From Anaerolineales bacterium (GTDB lineage: Bacteria > Chloroflexota > Anaerolineae > Anaerolineales > Villigracilaceae), in contig JADGQC010000002.1 of assembly GCA_017882125.1 (NCBI GenBank), positions 1 through 52,293 on the forward strand: DNA of 52,293 bases, given 5' to 3'. Of this stretch, positions 35,801 through 43,917 are shown one piece after another. Both the position numbers and the translations under genes were made by a program. Position 1 is the first letter of the stretch; every line of letters begins with the position of its first letter. Under the pieces are notes generated by a model. It was not told the origin of the DNA. It did not search any database and saw only the letters and a list, made by a program, of their open reading frames with translations.

Positions 35801-37460
35801 TACCTGAGCCAGTCGAGCCTGCGATGATCCCGTGAACGCCGTCCGCCTTGGCGGAGAAGGTGAGCACGCGCGGTTCATTGCCTGAGAGCAGGCCGACGGC
35901 TGTGAAGAGCCAGTCCGCGATCTTGGGATCCATGCTGCGCTGCCAATTCTCCTGAGCCATCTGCTGCAACTGGTCGAGAGTGGTGACATTCAGCATTTCC
36001 ATTAGCGTGACGGTGGCGGCCAGGCTGGAACCGTAACCGCGGCGTATGTCGACCATTTCAAGATTGCGGGAGAACTCGCGCGCCTTTTCCTGCGTGGAGA
36101 CCAACTTGGTGCTGCCCACATACAGGATGGAATTGAAGCCGGTCTCGGCGTAGCGGAAGATGGCGGCGTCCTCGTCCTTCGGGTCATCGTCAACCTCGAT
36201 CACCGACAGGCAGCGGCTGGGTACACACGATCGGTCTGGAACCAGGAAAAGAATGCCCGCTCCCAGTGTCTGACCGTCCATCAGGATGGTGGAAATGGCC
36301 GCTTCGCTCTCCAGGTCTTTCAGGCAGGACCAATCCGGAGCGGGCGACTGCACGTCTACCACCACCAGCATAAAAGGCAGCTTGACATCCGTGCCGCTTT
36401 CCTTGTCCTGCAGGCGCATGCGGCGGCGCTCCAGGATGGTGCGGATATTCTTCCAGAACAGGCGCATGTTGTCGGCTTCGTTCTCACCTGGCTTTGCGTC
36501 GTTTTCGAACAACAACGTTTCAGTTCTATCCGATCCAACAGTGTGTGGCAGGGCATAGGCCCAGCGCCAGTACTGCCGCGCCTCGCTTGTTCCGGCCACG
36601 TAGAGTGTGGTGTCCTGCGGCGATTGGAATGCCGCATAATCCACCAGCATCGTGCGCACATAAGCATGGACCTTTTCGGTTGATTTTCCCGAAATACCAA
36701 TTGAATGGCGGATGGTTATGCCCTTGGACTCCTGGGTTTGTTCCTCTTTGCCTTCCTCATCCTGGTTCTTGGATTCGACTTTCTTCTTTTCGGTTTCATC
36801 GGTCGGCAACATCATCGGAATGGTCACCGGCACGTCGAACAAAAGGCGTGAATCTTCAGCCAGGCGGGTTGCCTCGCGCATTAATGGGCTCTCGGTTTTC
36901 TCGTTATCCGAGATCTTGTAGATCACAGTGGATTGGCGCGTGCTGATCCCCAGGCGCAGGACCATGAAATCGTGATCATGCGGGCGGCGTTCCCACAGGC
37001 GTGTACCAGAGCGAATCTCCTCCTCGCGCGTCGGGGAAGGACGGTTGATGTCGGCGGCAATGCCGAGGGTTTTTTCCGGGTCGGGGTAATTGTAGAAGTA
37101 ATAGATGCGCTGCTGTTCGTGCTCACTATCCATTTTACGGCGCAGCTCGCTGATGCGGCGCTTGTAGGCGGCTTCCGCTTCCTCGCGTTGTTTGCGTTCC
37201 TTCATGCTGGAGTAAACCGCCAGGGAAATGGTGGCGACAACCGACAGGCCCATGGGGATCATCATGAGCAGGCCGCCGCGCTGCCCTCCGAAGACCGAAG
37301 CCAGGAGGTAGCCCATGATCATCACGGCGGGCAGGAAGGCCTGCTGCAGCAACTGCGCGAAATTCTCTTTTGTATCCGGTGGGTTGGGAACGGTGAACAA
37401 TCCTGAGGGAAGCTGGGGTTCGATACGGGGTGGGCGGTCAATGAAGATTTTGTCAGACAT
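32883..37460 (-). CDS. essC: type VII secretion-like FtsK/SpoIIIE ATPase (EssC/EccC family), three ATPase domains
   Basis: IDRPPRIEPQLPSG and two TM helices at the N-terminus; Walker A GIIAGSTGSGKSELL, VVFGASGRGKTTFL, VVIGQPFSGKTTTL. Confidence 0.92.
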   Translation of the reverse strand: MSDKIFIDRPPRIEPQLPSGLFTVPNPPDTKENFAQLLQQAFLPAVMIMGYLLASVFGGQRGGLLMMIPMGLSVVATISLAVYSSMKERKQREEAEAAYKRRISELRRKMDSEHEQQRIYYFYNYPDPEKTLGIAADINRPSPTREEEIRSGTRLWERRPHDHDFMVLRLGISTRQSTVIYKISDNEKTESPLMREATRLAEDSRLLFDVPVTIPMMLPTDETEKKKVESKNQDEEGKEEQTQESKGITIRHSIGISGKSTEKVHAYVRTMLVDYAAFQSPQDTTLYVAGTSEARQYWRWAYALPHTVGSDRTETLLFENDAKPGENEADNMRLFWKNIRTILERRRMRLQDKESGTDVKLPFMLVVVDVQSPAPDWSCLKDLESEAAISTILMDGQTLGAGILFLVPDRSCVPSRCLSVIEVDDDPKDEDAAIFRYAETGFNSILYVGSTKLVSTQEKAREFSRNLEMVDIRRGYGSSLAATVTLMEMLNVTTLDQLQQMAQENWQRSMDPKIADWLFTAVGLLSGNEPRVLTFSAKADGVHGIIAGSTGSGKSELLMTLIIGMALNFNPNVLNFVLVDYKGGAAFEPFKRLPHKVDIVTNLDQSSTARVFASIIAELDRRQKLNTYTNSKDIVHYRKKGLNLDPERPPYPHLFIIIDEFAEMISGNAEYKAQLESITRLGRALGVTLILAAQRPVGVTDQMRANIKFRICLRVETPDDSREVLRRADAAFLPPGIPGRGYLQIGNENVELIQTAYTGGDYKGPQEENAVPNVIWVDRPRKSAAQKATEPPKLYDVIVEMMANMAQKESHPQWRPWPEFLPMQTGSNVLSLQTPLDTAYMKDADIEVLRMYNKEDATSLTLDEKATTFWNDGFEWTGIQWGKNSMRPLIGLVDNPYQASQRPLSVNFTNGHAVVFGASGRGKTTFLRTVITSLALTHSPDELHIYILDFGGRALSSLNDLPHVGAVVTSEEEERVLRALRKVNDIIDQRQVLFSDARANNLDSYNLAHPDKTLPAILVVIDNFAEFKEYYEGLMGPLISLVRESRAYGVHFLFSADTPNSLTGKLYNLITERFTLKLSDPSEYADIVGRGVPADLSPVPGRGYVRMGNTPLEFQTALTFTPEEGDPGGISKISKMCMRMIELWEGKWKGEKPSTVETLPLRYSLDNLMKQVTLPQVRHIYAVMGIDDRTLGPALIDIERQGPHMVVIGQPFSGKTTTLRTMMLSVAANYSPDEIIMVLIDFSRKLWKASQTSLANIPHVVQTIDDIEQLDEFLENMKVECAEFDTKPKRRKIMIFIDDYDAFTEEASRKKMSFFENLSMLIRKYQTAGVFLIVAGSLGIMSSSDDLRKVYAAPNFGIALRSADAVNRLNGKFPRSLAEAELPMGRAFTVRSGITNMLQIATPYANDEDVEGSLDLWVKRIKDLYPQKNVTWLSGGKGKKSGDQSGPAGAPAAPAGPDLSKYSIPELKKLLIGAGLPETVTNLFSDSDIVENARAMGLLDAKPDAEPKEKPEDKADAKGKKKKAG

Positions 37461-37475
37461 AGGTCATCTCCCCGG

Positions 37476-38546
37476 TTAACCGGGCACTATGGATAATGCC
37501 AGTACCAGGAGCAGCGAAATCGCCAGAAGCGCTCCAAGGACGATAAATAAAATCCGCCAGTTTATCTGGAAAGACCGACGCTCGGCAGGGATCGGCGGGA
37601 AATTTGGCTGAAGCGCGGCCACAAAGGCCGGCACATCCGGGAAACGCTGGTTGTTCTGGCGGTTGATGGCTCTTTCAGCGATCTCAGGGATGTTCTTCAA
37701 GTCGATGCGTCCTGTGGTTTTGAACTCCCCCTCCATGACGTTCTTGAGAACTGCCGGGTCCTTTTTAAGATGGTATTCATAGGGTGGGCGGCCAGCCAGC
37801 ATTTCATATAACAGGGTTCCCAGTCCGTAGACATCCGAGGCAGGACTTACGCCGCTGCGACCGTCGGCAATTTCAGGGGCAGTATAAGCAGCCAGGTTAT
37901 AGTTCTCATTCCAAAGTTCATAGATGTTGTTACCCGGATCTGCAACGCCAAGATCGAGCAGGATCGGACGCGGGTTGCCCTGCTTGTCAAATCGCACCAG
38001 GATTACATCGGGGTTGATGCACAAGTGGAGCTTGCCGGCCCGGTGCAGGTAATACACACAATCGGCAACGCTCAAAATGATCCAGCCAACATGCTGGAAC
38101 CAGGGCTGTGGATTTTTAAGCAGCAGGTTGCGCAGGATCGTGCCATCGACAAATTTGAAGACTTCGTAGTACTTGACGCGGCCTTCGATCACCGTCCAGC
38201 CGTAGGGATGCTGGTCAATGGTGCCCTGTGGATGTGCCGGCAGTAGGACAGGCAGCAGCGGGTGCTGACCAGCCTTGGCAAGCTGGAGGAAGGCTTTGGC
38301 TTCCAACCTGAGCTTTTCCTCACAGCCGACGTTGGCGACTTTAAGCAGGATTTTCTCTTCACCGCGCCGGGCCTGGTAGACAATGGCGGAGCGTGTGATG
38401 ACCATGGGTTGGACGATTTCAATCGGGCCAAACCATTCGCCGTTGTCGAAGATCTCGGTGGCGTTTTCGGCCGGGCAGTACTTTTCCTGACACCACAGGT
38501 TAAAGTCCTGTGAGATCACATTGCAGCGTTGACAGATTCGCTTCAT
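37476..38546 (-). CDS. membrane pseudokinase (degenerate Ser/Thr kinase fold) with N-terminal Cys motif and C-terminal TM; EssB/YukC-like candidate
   Basis: CQRCN...WCQEKYC; VYQARRGEEKILLKVA; LHLCINPDVILV in place of HRDLKPxNIL; LDLGVADPG; YTAPEIADGRSGVSPASDVYGLGTLLYEMLAGRPPY; TM ILFIVLGALLAISLLLVLALSIV. Confidence 0.85.
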   Translation of the reverse strand: MKRICQRCNVISQDFNLWCQEKYCPAENATEIFDNGEWFGPIEIVQPMVITRSAIVYQARRGEEKILLKVANVGCEEKLRLEAKAFLQLAKAGQHPLLPVLLPAHPQGTIDQHPYGWTVIEGRVKYYEVFKFVDGTILRNLLLKNPQPWFQHVGWIILSVADCVYYLHRAGKLHLCINPDVILVRFDKQGNPRPILLDLGVADPGNNIYELWNENYNLAAYTAPEIADGRSGVSPASDVYGLGTLLYEMLAGRPPYEYHLKKDPAVLKNVMEGEFKTTGRIDLKNIPEIAERAINRQNNQRFPDVPAFVAALQPNFPPIPAERRSFQINWRILFIVLGALLAISLLLVLALSIVPG

Positions 38547-38596
38547 AAAGCCTCACGTGATCCAGCTGACATTGAAATAATTATGCCGGGAAGGGA

Positions 38597-38637
38597 ATCC
38601 GCGCTTGCAGAGCTGATCACTCTCTAAAAGCGCGGAT
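38597..38637 (-). terminator. hairpin between WXG100 cluster and pseudokinase gene
   Basis: ATCCGCGCTT...AAGCGCGGAT 10-bp perfect inverted repeat in the intergenic gap; no strong T-run. Confidence 0.4.
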
Positions 38638-38733
38638 CCTTAGAGGCCTCCCGAAGTTCACTCGAAATAAGGCACGGGGTTGAACAATCTCCAGACCCGG
38701 TTTTTCCCCGGCACCTTGAGTTCCAGAGGCAGG

Positions 38734-39033
38734 TTAAATGAACCGCCGGGACCCTGAATTGTCGCCGTCGCGATAAGAAGCAATGGCGCTTATAACATCA
38801 CTGCTTAGTTCCTTCATTTTTGCAGCCGCTTTCTTCACATTGGGCTCGATCCGGTCAATGTATGCTGCTGCTGCAGCGGTGGCTCCGAAGGAGAACCAGG
38901 CGGCTGCCTTCAAAGATATGCTCAAGGCGTTCATTGCTTTCGATACAGAATCCAGGACATCGCCGAAGGCATTGAAACTTTTCGCCATGCTCTCGACTTG
39001 GGGAATGTCCATAAAGACTTCATCAGTAGCCAT
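38734..39033 (-). CDS. small WXG100/ESX-like protein
   Basis: 99-aa helical protein, two helices around AAWFSFGATAAAAAY; in a run of similar-sized ORFs beside essC. Confidence 0.6.
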   Translation of the reverse strand: MATDEVFMDIPQVESMAKSFNAFGDVLDSVSKAMNALSISLKAAAWFSFGATAAAAAYIDRIEPNVKKAAAKMKELSSDVISAIASYRDGDNSGSRRFI

Positions 39034-39047
39034 GTTCTCTCCTTATC

Positions 39048-39368
39048 CTAAAAGATACTATTGAACGAGTCGAATAGGCTATTCGCTATGGAACTGGCCT
39101 GCTGAAATCCCTGCAACATGTGGTCCTGGGATTTCTTGATGGAATTGGCATAATTCTGGGTGCCGGTCAGGATGCTGGCTATCATAGGGATAACCTCGTC
39201 CGTCATCTCAGACACAAACTTGTTTGCTCCATTCCCTTTCCACATGCCCTGCATGACCTGGTTTACCAGCGCCCGCAGTGGAGTGGTGATTAAGTCCTGG
39301 ATAAAGTTGAATTGTGACAAAATGGAGCTGATGATCCCGCTGATCGCATCTTCTATAAACGAAAACAT
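39048..39368 (-). CDS. WXG100-like protein
   Basis: MQGMWKGNGANKFVSEMTDEVIPMIASI resembles the W-x-G helix turn; 106 aa. Confidence 0.7.
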   Translation of the reverse strand: MFSFIEDAISGIISSILSQFNFIQDLITTPLRALVNQVMQGMWKGNGANKFVSEMTDEVIPMIASILTGTQNYANSIKKSQDHMLQGFQQASSIANSLFDSFNSIF

Positions 39369-39378
39369 GTCTCACCTC

Positions 39379-39669
39379 CTAGAATTTTCCGCTGGCGGCG
39401 TTATCAGCTGCCTGCATGTCAGACATCGCACCGCGAATATCGCCGGCTTCCTCAGCGAACTTGTCTGCGAGTTTATTTACTTTTGTCTGGAACACTCCCA
39501 GGGCCTGTACGAATATATCCCCAAATTCACCCTGCATCGCGCCGTTCTGCATCTGCTGGGCGATTTGATTGGCCATACTTGCAGTCTGCCGGATGCGTTG
39601 TGCGGCTTGATCGCACTGTTTTGCCATATCCTCCAGCGCAGGATAATTAACACGAATTTTGTCGGCCAT
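39379..39669 (-). CDS. WXG100-like protein (Trp replaced)
   Basis: RVNYPALEDMAKQCDQAAQRIRQTASMANQIAQQMQNGAMQGEFGDIFVQAL, helical hairpin, 96 aa. Confidence 0.7.
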   Translation of the reverse strand: MADKIRVNYPALEDMAKQCDQAAQRIRQTASMANQIAQQMQNGAMQGEFGDIFVQALGVFQTKVNKLADKFAEEAGDIRGAMSDMQAADNAASGKF

Positions 39670-39683
39670 TATATCCTCCTAGG

Positions 39684-39989
39684 TTAAATCAAGTTGTTGA
39701 AGAAACTCTTGGTCTCATCATCGAAGCGGCGGATGGTGTCCGCGATCTTCTGGGCAACATCAGCGGCGTGACCCAGGGCACCAACCAGCCTGCCCAATGC
39801 AGGCAAGACTGATTGTTCCATTTCGCCGAAAAATTTCTCCGAGCCCTGCCCGACCCACTGGTTGTTGTGCAGGCTTTCGACTTTGCTCTTTGATTGCTTG
39901 AGCAGCGCATCGATTTCCTGCGCTTCACTTTTAAATTTGCCGACAATATTAGTCATATCATCATAATTAAGCTTTCTAATTTTAGCCAT
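39684..39989 (-). CDS. WXG100-family protein
   Basis: LNYDDMTNIVGKFKSEAQEIDALLKQSKSKVESLHNNQWVGQGSEKFFGEMEQSVLPALGRLV; W-x-G present. Confidence 0.85.
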   Translation of the reverse strand: MAKIRKLNYDDMTNIVGKFKSEAQEIDALLKQSKSKVESLHNNQWVGQGSEKFFGEMEQSVLPALGRLVGALGHAADVAQKIADTIRRFDDETKSFFNNLI

Positions 39990-40209
39990 AGTTCATCCTT
40001 TCTTGATCTCCAAATAATATGGACCGGCTTTTTCTTACTTATTCGTCTTTGGCTGTCGTCCACCGGCGCGTTGTTGGTATTTTTCAACGGAAAGGGTGTA
40101 TGCGATATAGATGGTTGTGCCTCCTCTCGGGAGATAATTAAGTCATGATTACATTAGAATTAACGGAATTCAAAGTCAAGCCGTTGACTTTTCACTCTCG
40201 CAAAATCCC

Positions 40210-41076
40210 TTATCTCTTTTTCTTCCTGAACCTGCCTTTGATGGATTTACCTGCAACACCAATCGCAGCGCTGCCGGCTACGCCCGCGGCACCTGCTGCC
40301 ACTGTTCCTTCTCCACCTGTGGACCCCTGCGCTCCGCCTCCACTGGAGCCAGCTGCCTGCCCCGTTTGGACTGTGCTGCCACCCGCTCCCACCCCCGAGG
40401 ATTCTTCGTAAATGTGGTCCGCAGCAATTGAACCGCCACCCAATGATCCCACGCCCACACCACCTCCCACCTGGGCACCGACTCCGCCTACCATGCCTTG
40501 CTGGTTACCTTGCACTCCCTGGCTGGAGCCGCCATTTCCACCATCGCCCGCGCCGGCTGACTGTCCGTCTGGTCCTGGCGGTTGATCAACGAAGCCGGTC
40601 TGGTCGGAGCCTGGTTGTGAATTGGGCAATGGCTGACCTGTCCCGCCAATGGAATCTGCAGGTCCCCCGACGCCCGATAATCCTCCAGACGATGACCCAC
40701 CTGCCATGCTGCCAATCCCGACCCCCAATCCCGCGCCCGCCAGGAACGCGCCCAAATTGATTCGATGAAGTTGAGCGAAATCCATTTTAAAATACCCGGC
40801 TGTGTCCTCATCAAATGTTTGGATGATCTGTATGATCTTATGCAGCACATCCTGCGCGTAAAACAGGGCACTTGACAGACGCAAAAGGGCTGGCAGCAGG
40901 TCGTTTTCCATTTCCTTGAAAAATTTATCCGCGCCTTCACCAGCCCAGTCTTTGTGCAGGTCATGGACTCGATCGCGCATGGTTGAGTGAAGTCGAACAG
41001 TATCCTCACCCTCATTACGGAATTTCTTGACCACCGTCCTCAATTCATCATAATTTAGTTGAACTTTACGGCCCAT
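40210..41076 (-). CDS. WXG100-domain protein with long Gly/Ser/Gln-rich C-terminal region
   Basis: N-terminus LNYDELRTVVKKFRNEGEDTVRLH...KDWAGEGADKFFKEMENDLLPALLRL; low-complexity C-terminus ending KGRFRKKKR. Confidence 0.8.
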   Translation of the reverse strand: MGRKVQLNYDELRTVVKKFRNEGEDTVRLHSTMRDRVHDLHKDWAGEGADKFFKEMENDLLPALLRLSSALFYAQDVLHKIIQIIQTFDEDTAGYFKMDFAQLHRINLGAFLAGAGLGVGIGSMAGGSSSGGLSGVGGPADSIGGTGQPLPNSQPGSDQTGFVDQPPGPDGQSAGAGDGGNGGSSQGVQGNQQGMVGGVGAQVGGGVGVGSLGGGSIAADHIYEESSGVGAGGSTVQTGQAAGSSGGGAQGSTGGEGTVAAGAAGVAGSAAIGVAGKSIKGRFRKKKR

Positions 41077-41089
41077 CGATTGTCCCTTC

Positions 41090-43411
41090 CTAGCTCAAGT
41101 CAAAGCGAAGCGTTACATTGGGACCAAGCCCAATTACTGCCCCACCGGCGAGTTGGACAGGCTTTCCCGGCGCCAGGCGTTGTTCATTCAATCGCGTCCC
41201 ATTGCTGCTGTTCAAATCGGTGATAAAGTAGGTCCGACTCGCAGCTTCATAAGTGACCTGGGCATGCTGCCGTGAAATGTTAGGGTCTTTGATAATCAGG
41301 TTTCCTTCCACCCGGCCGATAATATAGGGGAACTGCGTCAAGGCGATCTGGCGGCCCTGGTTGGAGGCGTCCTCCGGGCTTCGTACAATCATAAGGCTGA
41401 CCTTTGCAGGAGCCGGCTGGGCGGCGATCAGGGTTGCCCCTTCTTCTCCGCCGGCAAGCATGGTGCGATCATCCCGGCCTCCCCCTGCTGGTCGGGAGGA
41501 ACTCAGCTGGCTGGGCGGTGGTAAGAAAGGTTGTGGAACAGATCGGGCAGGCTCTCTCGTCGGTTGACCACGCAGTGGAATAGGTTCATTTTCCGACAGC
41601 GGTAGAACCGGCCCAGTGCTGCGACCCCCGGATAACTTTTCACCCAGGCGGCCCTGCATGACCGGCGTCCCGGTCATGGATTTCGACCGGATCGACGTAT
41701 ACATGAAGTAGCCAACCATCCCCAGGATGATGGCGATAATCAAACCCATCAGGATGGGCGAGGCAACCAGGGCCACCCCGATGTTCTGGAAAATTGAAGG
41801 TCGTGTGGCGGTGTAAACGACCCCCGAATAGTTTGAGGATGAGTACACCTGATTGCTCTTGCCGAGCACCTGCACGACCAGCGTATACTTGCCATCCGGA
41901 ACCTTGCTGGCTCCAGCAGGGATCACGATCGTTCCGCTGCTTGTGCCCAGAGCCTGAATGTTGAAATCGGAGTTCTGCACCCGTGTGTTGGTGTTCTCGT
42001 CGATCAGCCAGCCGTTAAAACCGCCGATCAGGTCAGTATTGGTGGTGGTGATGGTGACAGCAATATCATTGGATTGTTGAGCCACCGATTGGATCGTGAT
42101 TTGCGGAAAGAGTGCAGATGGGTCGAAGGTGAACTCATGGATGAGCTCTGCGGAAGTGTTCCCCTGGGAGTCACGGATTAATGGAAAGGGCGTATTATCC
42201 GCCCGGCTTACAGCGATGATATGCAGTTCATAGTCGCTCCCAACGGTCAGCTGGTCGGTTGCGAAAGTGAACGTATTAGAATCCACCGGATCATTAAAAA
42301 CGTACTCGGCCACTTTAGAACCAGCCTTTTTATCCCAGATGGAGACCTTGACATAGCTGACAAGCTCGGGCGAGGTGAGGGAGAGCTGGATTTCATAGGT
42401 GCTGTTCTCCGGATGGAACAGTAACCCGGAAAATTGTGCTGCCACGGGACTCGGCGGGCCGGGGTAGTTGGTGCTGGATGTGAAGTTGAAATCCGCGTTT
42501 AGGGATTGGTTGTCCTTCATAAGAACAGTGAGGGTGGAGTCATTGTTGCCCTCCCTTGGGTACACCAGGGCTTCGACCATCCATTGAGCTTTGAGCGCAT
42601 CCATGATCTTGCTAAAAGACACGGAAAGGTCAGCCTGTCCCCCGATGGCTGAGAAACCGCCCGTACTGACAGCCATATCCTGCAATTCCCCTGAATTAAT
42701 ATCTGAAGCTACATTTGCAAGGCCGATGGTGTTGACTGGTACTTGCATCTGGTTGGCCAGCGTGACCAACTCCTGATAACTGTGTTTGCTGCACGGGGTG
42801 CCGTCACCTTTTTCATCCTTGCCGTCTGTGAAAATGACGACCGCCCTTCGACCGGCAGGTGCCTTGCTCAGGGTTTGTACGGCTGAATAGGCGGCATCAT
42901 ACAGGCAGGTCGCATTGGGGCTCACTTTATAATGATCGATCGCATCGCTGACCAAACTGATATTCTGGGTGAAATCCTGCAGCAGCTTGCTGGCCACATC
43001 GAACTGGATCACTGAAAAGAAAGAATTATCCGGGATGTTATTAAGCGCCTGCTTGGCTGCTTGTTTGAGCTTGTCGGCAGCCGTCCCGGCCATGCTTCCA
43101 CTTGAATCCAAAACCAGGGTGATGTAGATGGGAGTATCCGGTTTTTTTACCTGCCCTTGGGATACCAGATTGGTGAAAAGCAGCGTAACCTGGGCACTGG
43201 AAGGTTCAGCATCCAGGATGGGAGCCCCGGTCTTCGGGTCGAAAACATTAAAGTAGATCTTTAGATTCACCCCGTTTTGTGTTTCCAGAGTCGAAACTTG
43301 ATTGACGCGGATTGCCGATGCAGACTGAGCAGACACCAGCGCCATGGCAGGGATGGACAATACGGAAACCAAGCTGACGATCAGAGCAATCCGTTTCAAG
43401 GTCATCAACAC
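41090..43411 (-). CDS. VWA-domain protein with signal peptide, TM helix and cytoplasmic FHA domain
   Basis: N-terminal signal; VLDSSGSMAGTAADKLKQAAKQAL (MIDAS); TM LVASPILMGLIIAIILGMVGYFMY; FHA IGRVEGNLIIKDPNISRQHAQVTYE...DLNSSNGTRLN. Confidence 0.9.
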   Translation of the reverse strand: MLMTLKRIALIVSLVSVLSIPAMALVSAQSASAIRVNQVSTLETQNGVNLKIYFNVFDPKTGAPILDAEPSSAQVTLLFTNLVSQGQVKKPDTPIYITLVLDSSGSMAGTAADKLKQAAKQALNNIPDNSFFSVIQFDVASKLLQDFTQNISLVSDAIDHYKVSPNATCLYDAAYSAVQTLSKAPAGRRAVVIFTDGKDEKGDGTPCSKHSYQELVTLANQMQVPVNTIGLANVASDINSGELQDMAVSTGGFSAIGGQADLSVSFSKIMDALKAQWMVEALVYPREGNNDSTLTVLMKDNQSLNADFNFTSSTNYPGPPSPVAAQFSGLLFHPENSTYEIQLSLTSPELVSYVKVSIWDKKAGSKVAEYVFNDPVDSNTFTFATDQLTVGSDYELHIIAVSRADNTPFPLIRDSQGNTSAELIHEFTFDPSALFPQITIQSVAQQSNDIAVTITTTNTDLIGGFNGWLIDENTNTRVQNSDFNIQALGTSSGTIVIPAGASKVPDGKYTLVVQVLGKSNQVYSSSNYSGVVYTATRPSIFQNIGVALVASPILMGLIIAIILGMVGYFMYTSIRSKSMTGTPVMQGRLGEKLSGGRSTGPVLPLSENEPIPLRGQPTREPARSVPQPFLPPPSQLSSSRPAGGGRDDRTMLAGGEEGATLIAAQPAPAKVSLMIVRSPEDASNQGRQIALTQFPYIIGRVEGNLIIKDPNISRQHAQVTYEAASRTYFITDLNSSNGTRLNEQRLAPGKPVQLAGGAVIGLGPNVTLRFDLS

Positions 43412-43811
43412 ACTCTCCCTGCAATTTTTTAATAATGGGGAATTGTCGGATAGATTATATCAAAATAGGACTAATAATACTAGTAAGAGATTATTTCTCT
43501 TATAGGGTCTGGTTAAAATGCATTTTTAGACAGGTGGAAAAATAAGCTTATCAACCAAAATACGACGGTCCAATGCCAGCCATACCCGGTCACTATTCCG
43601 CTTAAATCCTCAACTCGCTGCGAGTGGTACCCCTTTCCTTCAGGCTGTCCATAAGATTAGGTCCGGTGAACCAAGTGCCAGTTGGGACCAGGGGGTTTTT
43701 TATGTTCATACGATCATTTACTTGCAGTGTGCTTTATAGGGTACCAAAAATCTCACAAAATATTAAGATTACCCCTCTTGCATTTTTATTGGTTATCATG
43801 TAATATACTTA

Positions 43812-43850
43812 CGCAAACACTTGGGTGCCCCCCTCACCCAGGTGTTTGCG
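43812..43850. promoter_or_regulatory. long hairpin in 5' region of VOC gene
   Basis: CGCAAACACTTGGGTG-CCCCCCT-CACCCAGGTGTTTGCG, 15/16 Watson-Crick pairs, 5-10 nt after TAATATACT. Confidence 0.6.
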
Positions 43851-43917
43851 CTTAATTTAACGGTTTTTCAACTTTTCCCGCATTGGCGGGATTTTCGTTT
43901 AATAAAAGAGAATTCAT

